Notes: generated by a model from the sequence alone, not told the origin. 64,000 nt of DNA from JACCTU01 sp963788055 (GCA_963788055.1 CAWBFA010000003.1:248001-312000); one strand, 5' to 3'; positions 41,692 through 50,638 are shown, counted from the first letter of the stretch. Translations and numbers: made by a program.

Positions 41692-41952
41692 TCAGTGCGG
41701 CTGGAGGCGCGGCATTCCGACGGAGTTCAGCTCCGCCCACGCGCGCACGTACGCCGCGATCTCGATCTCGGGCCCGCGGATGGCATCGGGCGTCATCGAG
41801 GCCGGAGCGTCCACCTCGAGCTCGGTGTGCGACGCCGTGGCCACCATGCAGCCGCAACGGCGCAGGAAGGCCGCGAGGTCGTCGCGAAGGTTTGCGTGCT
41901 CGAGTTCGATCAACATCGCCGCTAGAAGCGCGGACCGCCCGCGCTCACTCAT
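41692..41952 (-). CDS. Small protein of unknown family
   Basis: An 86-residue protein, MSERGRSALLAAMLIELEHANLRDDLAAFLRRCGCMVAT onward in type, with helical N-terminal half (ALLAAMLIELEHANLRDDLA), a CGC pair and a beta-like ASHTELEVDAPASMTPDAIR. The sequence reads as natural protein with correct third-position GC. No family name is known to me. It lies 43 bases downstream of the frameshifted gene at 41996-42255 on the same strand. Confidence 0.65.
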   Translation of the reverse strand: MSERGRSALLAAMLIELEHANLRDDLAAFLRRCGCMVATASHTELEVDAPASMTPDAIRGPEIEIAAYVRAWAELNSVGMPRLQPH

Positions 41953-41995
41953 CGAACAGCTTCGGGGGCGCCGTGGCGTCCCCCGTCCGAGGGAG

Positions 41996-42255
41996 TCAAT
42001 GGAGCAAATCGATCGACGTTTCCGGCGGCTCCTCGAAGGTGGGGCGGGTGCCGTAGATGTGCTCGCACGCCTGCTCGAACAGTCGCGCCGCGGCGTCGGC
42101 CTGCGTGGCCCCGATCCGGTCAAGCGGATCGAGCCGCTGCCGTCGTCGTCTGCGTGGCGCTCGGCGAAGGCGACGAAGCGCGCTCCGTCCTCGTAGACGC
42201 CGACCCGCCAGCCGGTCGAACGGAGGAAGCGCGCCAGGTTCTCGCCGTCGCTCAT
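41996..42255 (-). pseudogene. Small unknown protein, frameshifted
   Basis: The ATG at 42255 starts MSDGENLARFLRSTGWRVGV, then YEDGARFVAFAERHADDDGSGSIRLT; near 42115 the frame changes and continues GATQADAAARLFEQACEHI, then YGTRPTFEEPPETSIDLLH to the TGA at 41998-41996. Joined, it is about 85 residues. One indel breaks it. No family recognised. Confidence 0.6.
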
Positions 42256-42305
42256 GGCCAGAGCATCGGCCGCGCGCGCGGTTGACTGCTCCCCCGGCCT
42301 GTGGT

Positions 42306-42572
42306 TCAGCGCAGTGCTTCACCACGCTCGTCGACAGCCGCAACCTCCCAGCTGCCGTCGACGAGTGTCTTCAGGAACCGCTGGACGGTGGGGCCGTTCA
42401 CGCCGTTCGCGATCTCGGTCGCGTAGAGCCGGCAGCCGTCGCCGAGCGCCTCGAGGTCCTGGCCGTCGGGATCGGAGGCGGGCTGCCGCCCGTCCTGTAC
42501 CGCCTGCGCAAGCTCCCAGTGCTGCTGCTGGGCGATCCGGACTGCGAGGTGTCGTGCGCCGTTGGTGTCCAT
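42306..42572 (-). CDS. Small protein of unknown family
   Basis: An 88-residue acidic protein: ARHLAVRIAQQQHWELAQAVQDG, LEALGDGCRLYATEIANGVNG, PTVQRFLKTLVDGSWEVAAVD. It is probably helical with no membrane segment. The frame is intact, in contrast to its neighbours. The large surface-protein gene upstream on the same strand is separated from it by a strong hairpin (42584-42611). Function unknown. Confidence 0.65.
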   Translation of the reverse strand: MDTNGARHLAVRIAQQQHWELAQAVQDGRQPASDPDGQDLEALGDGCRLYATEIANGVNGPTVQRFLKTLVDGSWEVAAVDERGEALR

Positions 42573-42583
42573 TGGGAAAGTCT

Positions 42584-42611
42584 GAGGGGAGCGCCTGACG
42601 GCGCTCCCCTC
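42584..42611 (-). terminator. Hairpin after the PKD/Ig surface-protein gene
   Basis: GAGGGGAGCGCC and GGCGCTCCCCTC form a perfect 12-base stem with a 4-base loop, 27 bases after the stop at 42638, followed in the minus direction by a short T-rich stretch. Confidence 0.85.
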
Positions 42612-42637
42612 TCGTATCGATCGAGTTCATCGACGTC

Positions 42638-45539
42638 TTACTTGACGGGCTGCAACACCGCCCAGTTCGCCACCGTCGCCTTCACCGGTCCGACGTAGAC
42701 GTCGACGCGGTACAGGTTGTTCACGACGAGTCCCAGGTCCTTGCTGTCGAGGTTGTAGATCCAGAACGGGTCTCGCCCACCGGAACTCATTGGTGCCGGC
42801 GCTCGACTCGCCTGCGTCCGCGTACTCCTCGATCGGATCGCCGGCTGCCGCGTGCCCGACGTCTTGCTGACCTTGATGGTCACATTGGCCGCGGGATCGG
42901 TTACGGGAGCCTTGCCGCAGTCGTCGTAGAGCGTCGCTTTGACGGGAACGACACGGCCGTTCTTCATCTTGTTGACGATGAGCCCGCTTGGAGTCGAGTC
43001 GTCGAACGGCGGCAGGAAGTCGACGGTGTAGGTCTGGTTGATCGTGATTGCCGTTCGTGAGATCAGACCCCGTCTCGCCATCCTTGTCCGTGACGGTCAC
43101 CGTCGCGTTGTACGAACCCGGCAGCGCATAGACGTGCGTGACGCTGAACGAGTTCAGGTTCGTGCGGCTGATCTCCGGTTCGGTATTCCCGTCGCCCCAG
43201 TCGATGTTCACCGTCCAGGGGTTGTCGTTCACACCAGCGTCGTTTGGATCGATCGTGAGCGTTGCGGTCGTCTGGCAGTTGACCGATGCCGGAGAGAACC
43301 CGGCGACGACCGTGGGCGGCGACGTTGTTGACGGTGACGTTCGCGCTGTAGGTCGGTGCCCGCCGCCGTCCTTGTCGTAGACGCGGCCCTTCACGGTGAA
43401 GCTGCCATTGTCGGTGAAGGTGCAGCTGCGCCGAGTTCGTGGTGCCCGCTGCCGCGTAGTTCGCTCGCAAGCGAGCTGTCGCAGGCCGTCGCAGGCGAAC
43501 GAGTAGTGCAGGCTCGCCGCGTCGACCGACGACACGTCAGTCGGGTTCGTCAGCGACAGACTGAGCTGCTGCTGCCCTCGTTGATCGGCGATGACGCCGA
43601 CGGCCATCCGCCGTCGGCGCGACGTTGTTGACGGTGACGGTCGCGCTGTAGGTGGTGCCGCCGCCGTCCTTGTCGTAGACGCGGCCCTTCACGGTGAAGC
43701 TGCCATTGTCGGTGAAGGTGCAGCTGCGCCGAGTTCGTGGTGCCGGCCGCCGCGTAGTTCGCCGCGAGCGAGCTGATCGAGGCCGTGCAGGCGAACGAGT
43801 AGTGCAGGCTCGCCGCGTCGACCGACGACACGTCAGTCGGGTTCGTCAGCGACAACGAGCTGCTGCTGCCTTCGTTGATCGGCGACGACGCCGAGAGGCC
43901 ATCCGCCGTCGGCGCGACGTTCTTGACGGTGACGGAGCCGGTGTACTCACGCTCGCCGCCGTCCTTGTCCTTGACCGTCGCTTTGACGGCGAGCGTGGCC
44001 GGACCATCAGTCGCGGTCGAGCAGCTGGTGCTGATGCTCGCCCCGTAGGCGCCGTAGCCGGCACCGCAGTCGAACTTGTACTGGAACCCGGCAGTCGTAT
44101 CCGGGCCAGACGGATCCGTGACGCGGTGAGCGAGAGGTTGAAGCTCGAGCCCTCGTCCACGTCGGCCGGCGAGTTGAACGTCCCGCTCGGCGCGACGTTC
44201 TCGACCACGACGGTGGCGCTATACGTGGTGCCGCCGCCGTCCTTGTCGTAGACACGGCCCTTCACGGTGAAGCGTGGCCGTTGTCGGCGAAGGTGCAGCT
44301 GGCCGAGTTCGTGGTGCCCGCCGCCGCGTAGTTCGCCGCGAGCGAGCTGTCAAGCCGCCGTCGCAGGCGAACGAGTAGTGCAGGCTCGCCGCGTCTGGAC
44401 CGGACGGATCACGTGACAGTCGGGTTCGTCAGCGACAACGAGCTGCTGCTCGAGCCCTCGTCGAGTCGGCGACGACGCCGAGAGGCCATCCGCCGTCGGC
44501 GCGACGTTGTTCACGGTCAGCGCGAACGTGGTACTCGTGGCTCCGCCGTTTCCATCGTTGGCCGTGATGGTCACCGTCTGGCTCTGAGCAGGACCGTCAG
44601 TCGTGGCGTACGACCACGACCATGTCCCGGCCGCGTTCGTGCCTGACTTCGTGACCGTGCCGACGGACGCCGAAAGCGTGACGGTGTCTCCTGCGTTCGC
44701 GTCGGACCACGTGCCGCTGTTGTTCGCCGTCTGGCCTTCGTTCACCGTGACAGACGCGTTCGTTGCTGCGATCGTCGGCGCGCTATTGACCGGTGCCGCG
44801 TAAGTGGCCGTGAAGCGGCGAAGCCCACTGTTGGCCTCTCCTGCTGCACAGATCGAGCGCCCGGAATCGGACGTCGTGAAGGTCCCGCCCCCCGATCGTC
44901 GAGGTCCAATCGACGAATGACTGGCCTCCCGCAGACGCGGGCGCGGTCAGCTTGATGAACTGGCCCGCGACGGCGGTCACGTTCAGAGTCGTGGCGTGTT
45001 CCGTCGACACTCGTGATGTTGCCGCTGCCGCTTGTATCAGCGCCGGAGACTGCGGTTGTGCAGTTGACGTCGGAATACATCTGCCAAGAGACGCTCGTCA
45101 GCGTCGGGCCGACAAGCGCAGGTGCCTGTCAGGAACCGGAGATTGGAGTCGGTGAAGGTCGTCGTCGCGACAGCTGCCGGATGAACCGGTTGCCGTGACG
45201 ACGTACGTCGCGACGAAGCAATCCGGGAGGTTGAAGGAGTCGGTGATGCTCCCGGCTGCAGTAGCCGTCACGTCGACGTTGCGCTCCCAGGTCTTCCCTT
45301 CGTCGTCGTTGACGTTGATGTGCACGCTCTCGCCCGGCGGCCCAGTTGCCGCCGTTGAGCGTGACGTGCTCGCCGGCGACGTAGTCCGCCTTGTCGCTCG
45401 CGATCCACGGCGTGCTCGAGCCGCTCTCGTTGTTCATGCCCATCGCCGGCGTTGTGGCGCCGAGTGCGAACAGGACGAAGACGCCGAGCAGGACGCTCCA
45501 GCGCCTCCATGTCCCCTTCGAATTTGTGTGTGACGCCAC
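42638..45539 (-). pseudogene. Exported PKD/Ig-repeat surface protein, multiply frameshifted
   Basis: The GTG at 45539, with GGAG upstream, begins a signal sequence (WRRWSVLLGVFVLFALGATT) and WIASDKADYVAGEHVTLNGG. The frame then shifts repeatedly. Recognisable pieces are VTATAAGSITDSFNLPDCFV, VAGQFIKLTAPASAGGQSFVDW, VTVNEGQTANNSGTWSDANAG, several near-identical PKD/Ig units (NVAPTADGLSASSPINEG; LTNPTDVSSVDAASLHYSFAC; YSATVTVNNVAP) and a C-terminal domain (VDFLPPFDDSTPSGLIVNKM; WIYNLDSKDLGLVVNNLYRV; VANWAVLQPVK). The whole would be a secreted adhesin-like protein of about 950 residues. At least eight frame changes occur; with repeats, collapse or indel error during assembly is as likely as true decay. 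Confidence 0.8.
43321..44510 (-). repeat. Tandem repeat of about 300 bp (PKD/Ig units)
   Basis: The phrase GACGTTGTTGACGGTGACG or a close variant recurs at 43321, 43621, 43916, 44194 and 44503, a spacing of 280-309 bases, about one 98-residue domain each. The units at 43321 and 43621 are nearly identical over most of their length; others have diverged. Confidence 0.85.
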
Positions 45540-45869
45540 TTTCAAGTCTCCTCTCGAATCGCCGCAGTAAAAGCCCGCCGAGGACGACGCAACGTCGGGC
45601 GCTCGAGCGGCAGACCGGAGGCCACGCCGCACATGGCCTCGGGACTACCGCCGCTTGCGCCGCGACGCTGCTGCCGCTGCTCTTAGCGCGCCCCTTCCTC
45701 GATTGGCCTCTCCCTCGTTCCGACTTGCCGCATTGCCGCAGCTCCAGGTTGCCAGCGGCGCCTTCGCGCCGTTGGCTTAGCCAAGCACTGTGGGCCGGCT
45801 GATTGGCTGGCCATGCGGCTGAAACCGGCTAGCCGGAGGGATAGGCGCTGCTCGAGGCCCGCGGCCCGT
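45540..45869. other. 5' leader region of the surface-protein gene
   Basis: About 330 bases upstream of the surface-protein start without a gene. It has several hairpins, such as CGGCGC-CTTC-GCGCCG at 45756-45771 and GGCTAGCC-containing palindromes near 45820. A structured leader or riboswitch is possible but no family was recognised. Confidence 0.4.
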
Positions 45870-46172
45870 CTAGCGGGCGTAAAGCCGGCGCTGGAGGTGC
45901 TCGAACAGGTAGAGCGTCGCGAGAAAGGTGTAGGTGATCGCCGGGAGGAGGATGCCGAGGAGCCCGACGAGCGCCTCGTCGTGCGACATGCCCCTACCGA
46001 GCAGCTGTGCCATGAGGATCGGCGCCGCGCTCAGCGCGGCGAGAGCGATCACGCAGTGGACGATCGCACCCCGCAGCGATCGCGGCCGCCGTTCGCCGAG
46101 CCGAACGTAGAGCCAGAGGGCGAGCAGGCTCCCACCAACGGTGACGAGCAGCACGGGGAGTTCGCGACCCAC
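45870..46172 (-). CDS. Three-helix membrane protein, unknown
   Basis: A 100-residue membrane protein with three hydrophobic segments (about 6-24, VLLVTVGGSLLALWLYV; about 37-58, IVHCVIALAALSAAPILMAQLL; about 67-92, ALVGLLGILLPAITYTFLATLYLF) and basic loops. No family known to me. It stands alone on the minus strand between the surface-protein leader and a small 62-residue gene. Confidence 0.75.
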   Translation of the reverse strand: MGRELPVLLVTVGGSLLALWLYVRLGERRPRSLRGAIVHCVIALAALSAAPILMAQLLGRGMSHDEALVGLLGILLPAITYTFLATLYLFEHLQRRLYAR

Positions 46173-46236
46173 GCCCTCGAGTCAAGCCCGTCCCGGAGGC
46201 CGGCGCACCGCCTGGGGGTTCAGGCTCGACTAGCCG

Positions 46237-46425
46237 CTAGCGGAGGATCCGCAGCGCCGTCTCGTGGTCGCAGCCGCGGCTGATCAGCCGCAGCGCGAGG
46301 TGAAGATCGACATCGACCCGCATCGCGAGCTCGAGCGCCTCGCGCTCGCCGAAACCGGCCTTGCGCAGCGAGTCGAAGCGCCAGAGGACCTCGACGCGAG
46401 GCCTTTCGAGGGTCGCCGCCGCCAT
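46237..46425 (-). CDS. 62-residue helical protein, unknown
   Basis: The sequence RVEVLWRFDSLRKAGFGEREALELAMRVDVDLHLALRLISRGCDHETALRILR reads as two or three amphipathic helices and resembles small actinobacterial proteins in which a bacterial UBA-like helix pair is repeated. It is intact, with typical codon use. Role unknown. Confidence 0.65.
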   Translation of the reverse strand: MAAATLERPRVEVLWRFDSLRKAGFGEREALELAMRVDVDLHLALRLISRGCDHETALRILR

Positions 46426-46600
46426 GGACGTAGTACGGACAGGAAGCAGTCTCCACCTCGCCGCGAGAACGGCTTGTTCATGCCCTCCGATCGCACAGTT
46501 CGGACCACATCCCTCAAACGAGGGGATGCGGGAACGCGTGAATCGTTCAGGATGTGGGTACCTCGCGCCTCAGAAACAATGGGGCGGAGCCACTGCGGCG

Positions 46601-47260
46601 ATGGAAACCATTCGAGTTCTGATCGCGGACGATCACCCGCTGATGCTGCGGTCGTTGAGGCTCGTCCTCGACGGCTCGGATCAGGTGGAGGTCGTCGGCG
46701 AGGCCACGACGGGGACCCAGGTGCTTCCGCTCGTCGAGTCGACCCGTCCCCAGGTGGTGCTCCTCGATGTCCAGCTGCCCGAGCTCGACGGGTTCAGCTG
46801 TCTCGAGCGGATCGTGGCGTCCTTCCCGGAGGTGTCCGTCGTGATGGTCTCGGCGACCGACCATCCGCGGACGATCGACGAGGCGGAGAAGCGCGGGGCG
46901 AGCGGCTACATCGTGAAGACGGTGGCGCCGGAGGAGTTCGTCGAGGCGATCGTGTCCGCGGCTCAGGGGGAGGGGTTCGTCGCGATCGGGCTCGCGGCGC
47001 ACGGCGACTCGGATCTCACCGAACGCGAGCTGGCCGTCGTCGAGGCGGTGGCGCGCGGCCTCTCGAACAAGGAGATCGGCAAGGAGCTCTGGATCACCGA
47101 GCAGACCGTCAAGTTCCACCTCGGGAACATCTTCAGGAAGCTCGAGGTGGCGAACAGGACGGAGGCGGCCCGGGTCGTGTTCGACCGGGGGCTCGGCCAC
47201 ACGGGCGGCCCCGCCGCCGACGGCTCGGCTCAGACCCCGCCGGCGCCCACGCGGCGCTGA
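46601..47260 (+). CDS. NarL/LuxR-type response regulator (copy 1)
   Basis: A 219-residue regulator: receiver domain (about 1-118) with the acidic pair in LIADDHPLML and phospho-acceptor Asp in VVLLDVQLPELDG (about 54), Thr/Ser in VMVSATDH, Lys in GYIVKTVAPEEF. The C-terminal LuxR helix-turn-helix (about 140-200) has LTERELAVVEAVARGLSNKEIGKELWITEQTVKFHLGNIFRKL. A 20-residue Pro/Thr tail follows. It is closely similar to the regulator at 47455. The kinase at the end of the Tad operon is a candidate partner, by position only. Confidence 0.94.
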   Translation: METIRVLIADDHPLMLRSLRLVLDGSDQVEVVGEATTGTQVLPLVESTRPQVVLLDVQLPELDGFSCLERIVASFPEVSVVMVSATDHPRTIDEAEKRGASGYIVKTVAPEEFVEAIVSAAQGEGFVAIGLAAHGDSDLTERELAVVEAVARGLSNKEIGKELWITEQTVKFHLGNIFRKLEVANRTEAARVVFDRGLGHTGGPAADGSAQTPPAPTRR

Positions 47261-47454
47261 CGGTCGGCAACGCTACGGCGCGGCACATCAAGTACCGCTT
47301 CCGGCAGCTTTTTCCTGCTCGAAACTGACCTAACTGTACGAAAGTCTGGTTGTAGGTCAGGCCGAATGGTTGTAAAAGACACAAAAGGTGGGCTAAGGGG
47401 AGCCGGGGAGGGCGATCCGGAGCGAGGGGCGGGTTACTTGCGGAGGGCTGCGGA

Positions 47455-48081
47455 ATGAAGATGAAGGTGCTGGTGGCGGACGATCACCGCCTGATGCTCG
47501 AGGGGATCCGGGGCGCCCTCGAGTCGGTCGAGGACATCGAGGTCGTCGGGGAGGCGCACACGGGGAGTCAGGTGCTGCCGCTCGTGGGAAGGACGAATCC
47601 GGACATCGTCCTTCTCGACATCCGGATGCCGGACATGAACGGGCTCGCGTGTCTCGACGCGATCCGCCAGAAGTATCCGAAGGTCAAGGTCGTCGTTCTG
47701 TCCGCCTTCGGAGACCCCGACCACATCAACAGCGCGTTCAAGCGAGGCGCGACCGCGTACATCGTCAAGACGGTGAACCCGGTCGACCTGCCGTCCGCGC
47801 TACGCCAGGCGTTCGAGGCGACGGTGTTCCAGGGGGTGCACGTCTACAACGGCGGCGAGTCCGAGTCGGGCGACAAGATCGGCCTGACCGACCGTGAGCT
47901 CGCGATGCTGAAGGCGCTCGCCCGCGGGCTCTCGAACAGCGCGATCAGCCGGGAGTTCTGGGTCACCGAGCAGACGGTGAAGTTCCATCTGAGCAACATC
48001 TACCGGAAGCTCGGAGTCGCGAACCGCACCGAGGCGGCCCGGTTCGCGTTCGACCGCGGCATCTTCGAGAGCGTCGCGTAG
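47455..48081 (+). CDS. NarL/LuxR-type response regulator (copy 2)
   Basis: A 208-residue regulator with receiver (LVADDHRLMLEG; phospho-Asp in IVLLDIRMPDMNG; Lys in AYIVKTVNPVDL) and LuxR helix-turn-helix (LTDRELAMLKALARGLSNSAISREFWVTEQTVKFHLSNIYRKL). It shares the distinctive EFWVTEQTVKFH/ELWITEQTVKFH recognition helix with copy 1, so both probably bind related sites. GGAGGG lies upstream of the ATG. The MoxR gene starts 7 bases after its stop, suggesting one transcript. Confidence 0.95.
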   Translation: MKMKVLVADDHRLMLEGIRGALESVEDIEVVGEAHTGSQVLPLVGRTNPDIVLLDIRMPDMNGLACLDAIRQKYPKVKVVVLSAFGDPDHINSAFKRGATAYIVKTVNPVDLPSALRQAFEATVFQGVHVYNGGESESGDKIGLTDRELAMLKALARGLSNSAISREFWVTEQTVKFHLSNIYRKLGVANRTEAARFAFDRGIFESVA

Positions 48082-48088
48082 CGCGTCG

Positions 48089-49126
48089 ATGAGCCGGGTC
48101 GAGACAGCCTCGCACTTCGGCGGTGCCGAGCCGCCGGTGGATCCCTGGGCGGAGCTCCGGGCGAAGCAAGCCGCGGAGGCGGACACCGACGAGCCGTTCG
48201 GCCCCTCCGAGGTCGCCGAGCTTCGCGACGAGCTGATCGCGGAGGTCACCAAGGCCGTCATCGGGCAGGAGCGAGCGATCTCGCTGATGACGGTCGCGGC
48301 GATCGCGGGTGGCCACATCCTGGTCGAGGGCCCGCCTGGCGTGGCCAAGACGCTGCTCTCGAATGCCGTCGCGCACGCGCTCGGGATCTCGTTCAACCGG
48401 ATTCAGTTCACCCCGGACACGAAGCCGTCCCACATCGCCGGCTCGACCATCGAGCGGATGGGGGAGCCGATCTTCGTCCCGGGCCCGGTCTTCACGAACA
48501 TGCTTCTCGCGGACGAGGTCAACCGGACCCCGCCGCGCACCCAGGCAGCGCTCCTGGAGGCGATGCAGGAGAAGCAGGTCACCGTCGACGGCAAGACGCA
48601 CTGGCTTCCGAACCCGTTCATCGTGATCGCGACGCAGAACGCGCACGAGCAGCACGGTGTCTATCCGCTGCCCGAGGCGCAGCTGGACCGGTTCCTGTTC
48701 AAGGTCATGATCGAGTACGGCGACGAAGCTCACGACGTCGAGATGCTGAACCTCCCGCACGCCGGCCTCACGCCGGACCTGATGGGCGAGATCCATCCGC
48801 TCATGGGGGCGCCCAAGCTGATGAGGGCTCAGCGCGAGGTCGATCGCACCAAGGCAACGGATGAGGTGGTGCGCTACGTCGTGAGGCTCATTCGGGCGAC
48901 CCGTGACCTCGACGGGGTCGAGCTCGGCGCGAGTCCTCGCGCAGCGATCCACCTCCTTGCCGCCGCGAAAGCGAATGCGCGGCTCTCGGCGCGGGACTAC
49001 GTCACCCTGGCCGACGTCAAGGAGATGGCGCTGCCCGTGCTGGGGCACAGGATCATCCTCGACGGTCGCGAACCAGCAGATGTCGTTGCTGCAGCCTTGG
49101 AGATCGTCGACAGAAGGAGGGACTGA
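48089..49126 (+). CDS. MoxR-family AAA ATPase
   Basis: A 345-residue AAA+ ATPase: Walker A EGPPGVAKTLLSNAV (about 77-91), Walker B NMLLADEVNRTPPRTQAALLEAMQE (about 139-163), sensor 1 NPFIVIATQNAHEQHGVYPLPEAQLDRF and C-terminal lid with ASPRAAIHLLAAAKANARLSARDYVTLADV. MoxR proteins usually work as chaperones with VWA-domain partners. None follows directly, but a VWA domain is fused to TadB in the nearby pilus operon. A 26-residue membrane peptide gene begins 2 bases after its stop. Confidence 0.95.
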   Translation: MSRVETASHFGGAEPPVDPWAELRAKQAAEADTDEPFGPSEVAELRDELIAEVTKAVIGQERAISLMTVAAIAGGHILVEGPPGVAKTLLSNAVAHALGISFNRIQFTPDTKPSHIAGSTIERMGEPIFVPGPVFTNMLLADEVNRTPPRTQAALLEAMQEKQVTVDGKTHWLPNPFIVIATQNAHEQHGVYPLPEAQLDRFLFKVMIEYGDEAHDVEMLNLPHAGLTPDLMGEIHPLMGAPKLMRAQREVDRTKATDEVVRYVVRLIRATRDLDGVELGASPRAAIHLLAAAKANARLSARDYVTLADVKEMALPVLGHRIILDGREPADVVAAALEIVDRRRD

Positions 49127-49128
49127 AC

Positions 49129-49209
49129 ATGCTCTGGGTGATCTTGATCGTGCTCATCGTGCTCGGCGTCGCCGGGCTGCTGTACGTCCGCCGCGGCAGA
49201 GCGAGCTAG
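49129..49209 (+). CDS. 26-residue single-helix membrane peptide
   Basis: An ATG with AAGGAGGG 8 bases upstream encodes MLWVILIVLIVLGVAGLLYV followed by the basic tail RRGRAS. The helix fills almost the whole peptide. It follows the MoxR gene by 2 bases and is probably translated with it. It has the same length and design as the peptide at 27682-27762. Confidence 0.65.
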   Translation: MLWVILIVLIVLGVAGLLYVRRGRAS

Positions 49210-49210
49210 T

Positions 49211-49376
49211 AGGAGGGTTTGGCGAAACAGGCGCTGTGCCGCCGGGCCGCGCTGGGCGGCGCGATGCGGCGTCCTCAGTCGCGCCCGTATCACTGCGGAT
49301 ACGAACGCTCCCTGCGTCCTTGCCTCGCACCACCCAGCGCACCCCGGCGACGAGGCCCGTTCCGCCAAACCCTCCT
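49211..49376. repeat. 14-bp inverted repeat around a 138-bp GC-rich spacer
   Basis: AGGAGGGTTTGGCG at 49211-49224 is exactly repeated in inverse at 49363-49376. It lies between the convergent ends of the 26-residue peptide gene and the histidine kinase gene. It could fold as one long-range terminator or flank a small element; no gene is seen inside. Confidence 0.6.
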
Positions 49377-49381
49377 GCGAT

Positions 49382-50638
49382 TCACGCTTCGGGCGGGGCT
49401 TCCGTCGCCCTGAGGGGCTGCCAACGCGGCACCGTCGCGTGGACGCGGGTCGGGCCGCCCGGGACGCTCTCGACGTCGAGCCGGCCGCCCAGGAGGCGGA
49501 CCCGCTCGCTCATCCCGACGAGGCCCAGGCGCCCGGCCTGCGCCGCGGCGATGAGCTTCGCCTCGACGTCGAACCCTCGCCCGTCGTCGGCGATCTCCGC
49601 CTCGAGCTGGCTGCGGGTCCCCGTCACGCGCACCTGAGCGTTGCGCCCCATGCTGTGCTCGTGGACGTTGTTGAGCGCCTCCTGGATCACCCGTAGGAGC
49701 GCGATCTTCTGCGAGGACGTCAACACGTCGAGATCTCCTTCGGTCTTCACGGAGACGCGCACGGTGCTTCGTTCCTCGAACCGCTTGACGTCCTTGCGAA
49801 GGAGCTCCCGGAACGGCGAGTGGAGGGTCGTAGGCTCCTGGAGCGATCGCGCCAGCTCGCGGAGGTCCGAGTCCATGCTCAACAGGCGGGCGTCGATGTC
49901 GTCCAGTCGACCCAGGAGGATCGGGGACTCGTCGACGGGCTCGAGAAACGGAGCTAGCTGCTTTCGATAGAGGCGGACGTCCGCGGCCAACGCGGCGATG
50001 TCCTGCATGGGCCCGTCATGGAGGTCGAACCCGAGGCGAGACAGCTTGCGGTCGCCTGTCTGCACGAGCGACCGCTCACGCTCCGCGTGCCGCTCGAGGA
50101 GGGTTTCCAGCTCGAGCAGGGGCCGCGCAGCGCGCGCGCACTCGGATGCGTAGCCGAGGGCGCGACGCCGTGCTTCGAGCGGCGCCCGGACGACGACAGC
50201 TCCCTCCGCGCGATTCCAGCGGCGGATGGGGACCGCCTGGAGCTGCGCGCGCCCGCTCGTTGCGACGTCGTTCGTCGCCACCGACTGACGCGCTGCCGCG
50301 GCTGCTCGGCGGCTCGGCGGAGCGCCCACCTCAAGCACGCACGTGACCGCTCCCACGGCATCGGCGGTCCAGAGCGACGCCTCGGTGGGAGGCCCAAAAA
50401 CGGTCAGCATCCGAAGCTGTGCCTCGAGCGCGAGCTTCGGCGGCAGCTCGAAGAGGTACTCGCTGCGCAGGAGGGTGACGAACGTGGCGGCCCGGACGAT
50501 CTCGGCGTCGACGTCGATCGCCGCCGCGACGGAGCTCATGATCAGGTCGATCATCTGGCGAGACCAGGGCGTGTCCAGCCACATGCCCCCGAGGATCTCC
50601 GACACGTAGGTGGCGGCGACGAGCGGGCCATTGGACAC
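49382..50638 (-). CDS. Sensor histidine kinase (HisKA_3/NarX-type)
   Basis: A soluble kinase of 418 residues: a GAF-like N-terminal region (about 1-170), then the dimerisation/phospho-acceptor helix KLSRLGFDLHDGPMQDIAAL (His about 206) and an ATPase domain with LLRVIQEALNNVHEHS (N box), EIADDGRGFD (G1) and GRLGLVGMSERVRLLGG (G2). HisKA_3 kinases pair with LuxR-type regulators such as those at 46601 and 47455. Coding-like sequence in the same frame continues upstream to about 50790 (ELRDDFRELEEAFSHR) without ATG, GTG or TTG, so the true N-terminus may be longer. It is the last gene of the Tad operon. Confidence 0.9.
   Translation of the reverse strand: MSNGPLVAATYVSEILGGMWLDTPWSRQMIDLIMSSVAAAIDVDAEIVRAATFVTLLRSEYLFELPPKLALEAQLRMLTVFGPPTEASLWTADAVGAVTCVLEVGAPPSRRAAAAARQSVATNDVATSGRAQLQAVPIRRWNRAEGAVVVRAPLEARRRALGYASECARAARPLLELETLLERHAERERSLVQTGDRKLSRLGFDLHDGPMQDIAALAADVRLYRKQLAPFLEPVDESPILLGRLDDIDARLLSMDSDLRELARSLQEPTTLHSPFRELLRKDVKRFEERSTVRVSVKTEGDLDVLTSSQKIALLRVIQEALNNVHEHSMGRNAQVRVTGTRSQLEAEIADDGRGFDVEAKLIAAAQAGRLGLVGMSERVRLLGGRLDVESVPGGPTRVHATVPRWQPLRATEAPPEA

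Noticed and set aside
43321..44510. Possible CRISPR array from the regular repeats
   Set aside because: The units are about 300 bases and encode PKD/Ig-type domains; no short repeats with unique spacers are present.
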